A stretch of 64,000 nucleotides of DNA from positions 3,688,468-3,752,467 of the forward strand of contig NZ_LN929908.1 of assembly GCF_001494595.1 (NCBI RefSeq), written 5' to 3'. The notes under the pieces were generated by a model. The model worked only from the letters and a program-made list of their open reading frames with translations, had not been told where the DNA came from and made no database searches. The first letter of the stretch is position 1. Each line of letters opens with the position of its first letter. Positions 59,692 to 64,000 of this stretch are shown here, piece after piece. The position numbers were made by a program, and so were the translations under genes. This DNA comes from Mycobacterium sp. M26. GTDB lineage: Bacteria; Actinomycetota; Actinomycetes; Mycobacteriales; Mycobacteriaceae.

Positions 59692-59946
59692 ATGGATTGG
59701 CGCCACAAGGCGGTCTGCCGTGACGAGGATCCGGAACTGTTCTTCCCGGTCGGGAACAGCGGTCCGGCACTCGCGCAGATCGCTGACGCGAAGCTCGTCT
59801 GTAACCGTTGTCCGGTCACCACTGAGTGCCTGACCTGGGCTTTGGATTCCGGCCAGGACGCCGGCGTCTGGGGTGGTATGAGCGAGGACGAGCGCCGTGC
59901 GCTCAAGCGCCGCAACGCTCGCACCCGGGCCCGCAGCGGAGTCTGA
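59692..59946 (+). CDS. whiB1: Transcriptional regulator WhiB1
   Basis: An 84-residue essential iron-sulfur regulator whose [4Fe-4S] cluster reacts with nitric oxide. Ligands are Cys9, Cys37, Cys40 and Cys46 (CNRC-x5-C). The GVWGGMSEDERRALKRR block is the sigma-contact turn plus basic DNA-binding tail. The sequence MDWRHKAVCRDEDPELFFPVG is characteristic of WhiB1 rather than other paralogues. A ribosome binding site AAGGAG lies upstream. The promoter region carries a CRP-type site, consistent with cAMP control. A strong terminator follows. Confidence 0.97.
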   Translation: MDWRHKAVCRDEDPELFFPVGNSGPALAQIADAKLVCNRCPVTTECLTWALDSGQDAGVWGGMSEDERRALKRRNARTRARSGV

Positions 59947-59965
59947 CGCACCCTTCGCAATAGCG

Positions 59966-60009
59966 AAATGACGCGACCCCGGCAAATGCCGGGGTCGCGT
60001 CATTTTATT
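59966..60009. terminator. Bidirectional terminator between whiB1 and pdtaS
   Basis: ATGACGCGACCCCGGC and GCCGGGGTCGCGTCAT form a long perfect stem with a 4-nt loop, followed on the plus strand by TTTATTT and flanked by A residues on the left that give a U-rich tail on the minus strand. It separates convergent genes. A smaller TTCGC/GCGAA repeat sits just left of it. Confidence 0.92.
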
Positions 60010-60034
60010 TGAGTGTATTGCGCGTCACACTTTG

Positions 60035-61531
60035 CTATTGCGGCACACGCGCAGCTGATCGGCGGCCTAACGGCACACGCAGCACCACATCGGTTCCGCC
60101 GTCGGGAACATCGTGCATTCCCAACGATCCGTCGAGCTCCGCGGAGACCAGCGTCCGCACGATCTGCAACCCCAGCCGGTCGGACTTCTCCAGCGAAAAT
60201 CCCTCCGGCAGGCCGCGGCCGTCGTCGTGCACCACGACGTCGAGCCAACGCGCCGACCGCTCCGCCCGAATCGTCACGCTGCCCTTCTTGGCCGACGGGT
60301 CGAAGGCATGCTCGATGGCGTTCTGCACCAACTCGGTGATCACCATGACCAGCGCGGTGGCCCGGTCGGCGTCCAGGACGCCCAGCGCCCCGTCCCGGTT
60401 GATCCGGATGGGCGCGTCGACCCGGGCCACGTCGTTCATGATCGGCAGGATCCGGTCGATCACCTCGTCGAGGTTGACCTCCTCGTCCACCGACATCGAC
60501 AGCGCCTCGTGCACCTGGGCGATGGAGGCCACCCGGCGCACCGACTCCATCAGAGCCTCGCGGCCCTCCTCGTTGTTGGTCCGCCGCGCCTGCAGCCGCA
60601 GCAGGGCCGCCACCGTCTGCAGGTTGTTCTTCACCCGGTGGTGGATCTCGCGGATCGTGGCGTCCTTGGACAGCAGAGCGCGGTCGCGGCGCTTGACCTC
60701 GGTGACGTCCCGGATGAGCATCGCTGCGCCCGCAGCGGCGCCGTGAACCACCAAAGGCAGCGTCCGCAGCAGCACGGCCGCACCGCCGGCGTCGACCTCC
60801 ATCCGCATGCTCGAGCCGCCGGAGAGCGAGTCGCGCACGTGCTCGGCCAGTTCCTGCGCCTCGAATGGATCGGAGATCAGCGGGCGGGTGATGGCCACCA
60901 GGTTGTGGCCCTCCAGCTCGGCGGCCAGACCCATCCGGTGATAGGCCGACAGGGCATTGGGGCTGGCGTAGGCCACCACGCCGTCGACGTCGAGGCGGAT
61001 GAACCCGTCACCGACCCGCGGGCTCGACCGCGACATCGCCAGATCACCGACATTGGGAAACGTGCCCTCGGACAGCATGTGCAGCAGGTTGCCCGCGCAA
61101 TCCAGATAAGCCTTCTCCAGCGGCGAGGACGTCCGCCGTTCGGCCAGCGCGGTCTGGTGGGTCAGCACCGCCACCACCTGGTTGTTGCAGCGCACCGGTA
61201 CCGCCTCGACGTTGAGCCCGGCCTCGCGCAGCGACGGGTCTCCCCCGCCACGGCCGATCTCCCCGGAGGTGAATGCCTCGATGACGAACGGCAGGTCGGC
61301 GTCGGCCACCACGGTGCCCACCGCGTCCTTGAGCAGCACGGTCGGGGCGGTGTTGGGCCGGCACTGCGCCACACACACCAGGGCGCCGTCGTCGCGGCGC
61401 ACCCACATCAGATAGTCGGCGAACGAGAGGTCCGCCAGCAGTTGCCACTCGCCGACCACCGCGTGCAGGTGATCCACGGCGCTGCCCGGCAGCACCGTGT
61501 GCTCGGCGAGCAGGTCACCGAGGGTCGACAC
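60035..61531 (-). CDS. pdtaS: Sensor histidine kinase PdtaS
   Basis: A 498-residue soluble sensor kinase. An N-terminal GAF domain (about 1-150) and a PAS-like domain (about 170-275) precede the HisKA_2-type dimerisation region with the phosphorylated His in IREIHHRVKNNLQTVAALLRLQ. The ATPase domain has NAIEHAF (N box), DDGRGLPEGF (G1) and LGLQIVRTLV. In M. tuberculosis (Rv3220c) it signals to the ANTAR-domain regulator PdtaR (encoded elsewhere) and is linked to copper and nitric oxide sensing. No transmembrane segments are seen, in agreement. The gene is 5 bp downstream of the biotinylated-protein gene on the same strand. Confidence 0.95.
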   Translation of the reverse strand: MSTLGDLLAEHTVLPGSAVDHLHAVVGEWQLLADLSFADYLMWVRRDDGALVCVAQCRPNTAPTVLLKDAVGTVVADADLPFVIEAFTSGEIGRGGGDPSLREAGLNVEAVPVRCNNQVVAVLTHQTALAERRTSSPLEKAYLDCAGNLLHMLSEGTFPNVGDLAMSRSSPRVGDGFIRLDVDGVVAYASPNALSAYHRMGLAAELEGHNLVAITRPLISDPFEAQELAEHVRDSLSGGSSMRMEVDAGGAAVLLRTLPLVVHGAAAGAAMLIRDVTEVKRRDRALLSKDATIREIHHRVKNNLQTVAALLRLQARRTNNEEGREALMESVRRVASIAQVHEALSMSVDEEVNLDEVIDRILPIMNDVARVDAPIRINRDGALGVLDADRATALVMVITELVQNAIEHAFDPSAKKGSVTIRAERSARWLDVVVHDDGRGLPEGFSLEKSDRLGLQIVRTLVSAELDGSLGMHDVPDGGTDVVLRVPLGRRSAARVPQ

Positions 61532-61536
61532 GAGGG

Positions 61537-61752
61537 CTAGTCGATCACGGCAATGAGGTCGCCGGCCTGGATGACATCGCCCACCGACACGTTGACCTCG
61601 GTCACGGTGCCTGCCACCTCGGCGAGCACCGGGATCTCCATCTTCATCGACTCCAGGAGCACCAGGGTGTCGCCCGCGCCGATCTGGTCACCCTTGCTGA
61701 CCACGACCTCGAGCACGCTGGCCACGATTTCGGCGCGAACATCCTCGGCCAT
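61537..61752 (-). CDS. Biotinylated/lipoyl-attachment domain protein (TB7.3)
   Basis: A 71-residue biotinyl-domain protein with the biotin lysine in LLESMKMEIPV. The repeated hammerhead strands (VVSKGDQIGAGDTLV and VNVSVGDVIQAGDLIAV) complete the fold. It equals M. tuberculosis Rv3221c (TB7.3) in length. Free-standing biotin carrier domains serve acyl-CoA carboxylases or act as stress-linked carriers. The ATG at 61752 is preferred over the longer frame from 61845. It is upstream of pdtaS on the same strand and divergent from the bL37 gene. Confidence 0.93.
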   Translation of the reverse strand: MAEDVRAEIVASVLEVVVSKGDQIGAGDTLVLLESMKMEIPVLAEVAGTVTEVNVSVGDVIQAGDLIAVID

Positions 61753-61877
61753 CTCCACCCTCACTCTGCAAACCGCTCCATTGAAATGCTGTCCTATCGA
61801 ACCACACGACCGGGTGGTCAGCGGTGCGATGGCGCCGTGAGACACTAGAGGTAACGATCAACCACTGGAGGTACACC

Positions 61878-61952
61878 ATGGCCAAGCGTGGCCGTAAGAA
61901 GCGGGACCGCAAGCACAGCAAAGCCAATCACGGCAAGCGGCCCAACAGCTGA
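61878..61952 (+). CDS. Ribosomal protein bL37
   Basis: A 24-residue, extremely basic peptide (MAKRGRKKRDRKHSKANH followed by GKRPNS), matching the small protein bL37 seen in the mycobacterial 50S subunit, where it lies within 23S rRNA. It is too short for normal gene finders. Support comes from the GGAGG ribosome binding site 7 nt upstream and a strong terminator that begins 3 nt after the stop, so it is an independent mini-transcription unit. Confidence 0.92.
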   Translation: MAKRGRKKRDRKHSKANHGKRPNS

Positions 61953-61954
61953 CG

Positions 61955-61990
61955 AAAGTGCCCGGCAATCTGCCGGGCACTTTTCTGTTT
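61955..61990 (+). terminator. Intrinsic terminator after bL37
   Basis: AAAGTGCCCGGCA and TGCCGGGCACTTT form a 13-bp stem with a 3-nt loop, followed by TTCTGTTT. On the minus strand the A-rich left flank gives a poorer tail, but it may also end the sigH-rshA transcript. Confidence 0.9.
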
Positions 61991-62286
61991 CAGGACTCTT
62001 CGCGGGTGATGATCGTGGTCCGCCGAATCTCCAGACGAACCCGCTCGAACAGATGCCGCGGGGCCTTCTCACCACTGCACTTGCTGGCGATCAGCTGCTT
62101 GATCCGCTCCTCCACCCCGTAGTGCCGCAAGCAGGTCGGGCACTCCTCGAGATGGTGGCGCAGGCGTTCGCGGGTCTCGGCGGTGCACTCACCGTCAAGC
62201 AGGGTCCATACCTCGGCGATCACCGCGGCGCATTCGGGATGGTCGGGGTCGATCGGCCCGATCGGCGGGCGCCATTCTTCGCTCAT
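61990..62286 (-). CDS. rshA: Anti-sigma factor RshA
   Basis: A 98-residue zinc-binding anti-sigma factor of the ZAS family. The redox switch motif is RHHLEECPTCLRHYG, i.e. His-x3-Cys-x2-Cys, with an upstream Cys (HPECAAVIAE) and His. Oxidation of the cysteines releases SigH. The position and length match M. tuberculosis Rv3221A. Its start overlaps the sigH stop by 4 bp, ensuring balanced synthesis of the pair. The stop adjoins the bL37 terminator. Confidence 0.95.
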   Translation of the reverse strand: MSEEWRPPIGPIDPDHPECAAVIAEVWTLLDGECTAETRERLRHHLEECPTCLRHYGVEERIKQLIASKCSGEKAPRHLFERVRLEIRRTTIITREES

Positions 62287-62927
62287 GACGTCACCTCCTC
62301 GGCGGCATCGCCGCGGACGAACCCGCGGTCCTTGGCCACATCGGCGAGCAGGGTGCGCAACTGGCGCCTCCCGCGGTGCAGACGGGACATCACCGTCCCG
62401 ATCGGGGTGTCCATGATCTCGGCGATCTCCTTGTACGGAAAGCCTTCGACGTCGGCGTAGTACACCGCCATCCGGAATTCCTCCGGCAACGCCTGCAGCG
62501 CTTCCTTGATCTCGGAGTCCGGCAATGACTCCAAAGCTTCCACCTCGGCCGATCGCAGACCCGTCGAGGTGTGCTCGGCGTTGGCCGCCAGCTGCCAGTC
62601 GGTGATCTCGTCGGTCGGATACTCAGCCGGCTGCCGCTGCTTCTTGCGGTAGCTGTTGATGTAGGTGTTGGTCATGATCCGGTAGAGCCATGCCTTGAGG
62701 TTGGTGCCCTCGCGGAACGACCGGAACGCGCCGAAGGCCTTGACCATGGTTTCCTGCACCAGGTCCTCGGCGTCGGCGGGGTTGCGGGTCATCCGCAGGG
62801 CGCCGCCGTAGAGCTGGTCCATCAACGGGATCGCGTCGCGCTCGAAGCGCGTCAGCAACTCCCCGTCGGATTCGTGCACGGCGGTATCGGCGGGGCCGGA
62901 ACCGTCGGTGCCGTCGATGTCAGTCAT
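62283..62927 (-). CDS. sigH: Extracytoplasmic-function sigma factor SigH
   Basis: A 214-residue ECF sigma factor for oxidative and heat stress. Region 2 reads LLTRFERDAIPLMDQLYGGALRMTRNPADAEDLVQETMVKAFGAF, with LKAWLYRIMTNTYINSYRKKQRQPAEYPT. Region 4 reads LQALPEEFRMAVYYADVEGFPYKEIAEIMDTPIGTVMSRLHRGRRQL. The sequence from MTDIDG is near-identical in style to M. tuberculosis SigH; the frame upstream of 62927 (to 63122) is not part of the known protein. A SigH-type promoter lies about 190 nt upstream, indicating autoregulation and a long leader. Thiol-redox genes such as mrx1 and moeZ in this window are of the type SigH controls. Confidence 0.96.
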   Translation of the reverse strand: MTDIDGTDGSGPADTAVHESDGELLTRFERDAIPLMDQLYGGALRMTRNPADAEDLVQETMVKAFGAFRSFREGTNLKAWLYRIMTNTYINSYRKKQRQPAEYPTDEITDWQLAANAEHTSTGLRSAEVEALESLPDSEIKEALQALPEEFRMAVYYADVEGFPYKEIAEIMDTPIGTVMSRLHRGRRQLRTLLADVAKDRGFVRGDAAEEVTS

Positions 62928-63127
62928 CGTGAATGACGTGGTCCCTTCTGCCGCGGCGCCCTCTCGGAGCTCCGGCAGCGGTATCGGACGGATGAGATAC
63001 GACAGCGTGAGCTCGTCGCGAACCAGGGTCATGGCAGCCGACACCGGCCTCTCACCTTCCAATCCTAGAACCGTGGCCAACAAATTTTCTCTCGCGGCCT
63101 GCTTCACCGCGTCCAGCCACACCCCAT

Positions 63128-63155
63128 AACGGGATTGGCGGCCCCGGTAATTCCC
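63128..63155 (-). promoter_or_regulatory. SigH-type promoter upstream of sigH
   Basis: On the minus strand GGGAAT (63155-63150) and CGTT (63131-63128) are separated by 18 bp. This fits the SigH consensus GGAAY-N18-20-SGTT. The predicted start of transcription is near 63119, about 190 nt ahead of the sigH ATG. Confidence 0.7.
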
Positions 63156-63172
63156 CGCCTACGCTGACCGGC

Positions 63173-63664
63173 GTGGCAGGTGCGGCAACCCCGGCGATCG
63201 CGGCGTTGATCAAGGCCGGCGTCGATCACGAGGTGCTGCGCTATCACCACGACCCGCGCTCGGAGTCGTTCGGCGACGAGGCGGTGGCGGCACTGGCCGG
63301 CACCGGCCTGGAGCCCGAGCAGATCTTCAAGACGCTGGTCATCGCCGGTCCGACCGGGCTCGCGGTGGCCGTGTTACCGGTGCCCTGGAAGCTGTCACTG
63401 AAGGCCGCGGCCGCCGCGTTGGGGCTGCCCAAGGCCACGATGGCCGAGCGTGCGGCGGCCGAGCGATCCACCGGATACGTCCTGGGCGGCATCTCCCCAC
63501 TGGGGCAGCGCAAACGGCTGCCGACCGTGGTCGACAGCTCCGCACTGACCTTCGACCGGGTGGCGTGCAGTGCCGGGAAACGGGGTTGGGACGTAGCGCT
63601 GGCACCGGAAAATCTGGTTCGCGTCACCCAGGCTGTGACAGCCGATATCCGCGCCCTAGGGTGA
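63173..63664 (+). CDS. ybaK: Cys-tRNA(Pro)/Cys-tRNA(Cys) deacylase YbaK
   Basis: A 163-residue trans-editing deacylase that hydrolyses Cys-tRNA(Pro). Signatures are ALIKAGVDHEVLRYHHDPRSESFGDEAVAALAG, QIFKTLVIAGPTGLAVAVLPV, ERSTGYVLGGISPLGQRKRLPTVVD and SAGKRGWDVALAPENLV. All core YbaK positions (the K of FKTLV and the GGISPLG loop) are present, so it should be active. It is divergent from sigH; their starts are about 245 bp apart. In M. tuberculosis H37Rv I recall this region being split into Rv3224A/B, whereas here the gene is intact. Confidence 0.93.
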   Translation: MAGAATPAIAALIKAGVDHEVLRYHHDPRSESFGDEAVAALAGTGLEPEQIFKTLVIAGPTGLAVAVLPVPWKLSLKAAAAALGLPKATMAERAAAERSTGYVLGGISPLGQRKRLPTVVDSSALTFDRVACSAGKRGWDVALAPENLVRVTQAVTADIRALG

Positions 63665-63669
63665 GGTCC

Positions 63670-64000
63670 ATGACCTTCGCCGGCAAGACCATGTTCATCT
63701 CCGGAGCCAGCCGCGGCATCGGCCTGGCGATCGCCAAACGCGTCGCGGCCGACGGCGCCAACATCGCGCTGGTGGCCAAGACCACCGAGCCGCACCCGAA
63801 GCTGCCGGGCACCATCTACACCGCGGCCAAGGAGATCGAAGAGGTCGGCGGGCAGGCCCTGCCGATCGTCGGCGATGTGCGCGACGGTGACTCGGTGGAC
63901 GCGGCGGTGGCCCAGGCCGTCGAGCAGTTCGGCGGCATCGACATCTGCGTCAACAACGCCTCGGCGATCAATCTGGGCTCCATCGAGGAGGTTCCGCTCA
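63670..64000 (+). CDS. SDR-family oxidoreductase, HSDL2-like (3' end cut off)
   Basis: The first 110 residues of a short-chain dehydrogenase. The NAD(P)-binding motif is FISGASRGIGLAIA (TGxxxGIG type). DVRDGDSVDAAVAQAVEQFGGIDICVNNASAINLG includes the NNAS motif. The insert AKTTEPHPKLPGTIYTAAKEIEEVGG is typical of the HSDL2 branch. The catalytic Tyr-Lys lies beyond the window edge. It corresponds to Rv3224 in position. It starts 6 bp after ybaK and is likely co-transcribed with it. Confidence 0.9.
   Translation, partial: MTFAGKTMFISGASRGIGLAIAKRVAADGANIALVAKTTEPHPKLPGTIYTAAKEIEEVGGQALPIVGDVRDGDSVDAAVAQAVEQFGGIDICVNNASAINLGSIEEVPL

Noticed and set aside
62928..63122. 65-residue N-terminal extension of SigH
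   Set aside because: The predicted transcription start lies at about 63119, so the GTG at 63122 would not be transcribed, and known SigH proteins begin at MTDIDG or MADIDG. An intermediate ATG at 63032 cannot be fully excluded.

Overview
The window is high-GC chromosomal DNA from a mycobacterium, most likely a fast-growing Mycolicibacterium. The evidence is gene content and order. From about 22 kb to the right end the genes follow the order I recall for Mycobacterium tuberculosis Rv3193c to Rv3224 (UPF0182, PDZ/Lon-like protease, DUF2342, ThiF-like, ABC1 kinase, whiB7, uvrD2, mycoredoxin, nudC, K+ channel, adnAB, lipV, ATL, moeZ, DUF3152, TetR, DUF3107, rhlE, parA-like, gpm2, entC, whiB1, pdtaS, biotinylated protein, rshA, sigH, Cys-tRNA(Pro) deacylase, SDR). 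GTG starts, 4-bp ATGA/GTGA overlaps and mycobacterial lipoprotein families agree with this. No search was run; the Rv comparisons are from memory.

Layout. 1-5.1 kb: 3' part of prfC, two secreted proteins of unknown function (one with 17-residue Gly/Pro repeats), an Acg-like nitroreductase and an AlaA-like aminotransferase. 5.2-15.0 kb: a tight eight-gene minus-strand operon (ThDP carboligase, SRPBCC protein, KASIII-like protein, acyl carrier protein, fatty-acyl-AMP ligase, MMPL exporter, O-methyltransferase, cytochrome P450). It reads as a complete small biosynthetic cluster for an exported, modified acyl metabolite, with no PKS or NRPS megasynthase. It is the best candidate for an undescribed system. 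15.2-17.4 kb: divergent eutBC (ethanolamine ammonia-lyase) behind a striking double-palindrome operator. 17.4-20.1 kb: a WXG100-like protein, a DUF1023 hydrolase and an LppA-like lipoprotein in one operon. 20.2-22.0 kb: initiator tRNA, a lipoprotein and RNase Z.

22-30 kb: conserved envelope and proteolysis genes, then whiB7. The whiB7 leader shows a complete attenuator: a 51-codon uORF, a terminator and a competing antiterminator pairing. 30.7-33.7 kb: an island, relative to the M. tuberculosis order as I recall it, carrying tpx and two paralogous secreted proteins with GVG(D/G)..SYTGG repeats on either side of a DUF1254/DUF1214 lipoprotein. 33.7-45 kb: DNA repair and redox genes. adnA and adnB, normally separate, form one uninterrupted reading frame of about 2,100 codons that lacks the AdnB N-terminal Q-motif region.

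45-64 kb: housekeeping and regulatory genes, including the whiB1 promoter with a CRP-type site, the 24-residue ribosomal protein bL37, and sigH-rshA with a recognisable SigH-type promoter. Many convergent pairs end within 0-4 bp of each other or overlap, so space between genes is minimal except at whiB7, whiB1, rhlE and the moeZ/DUF3152 junction, where regulatory or structured sequence is visible.
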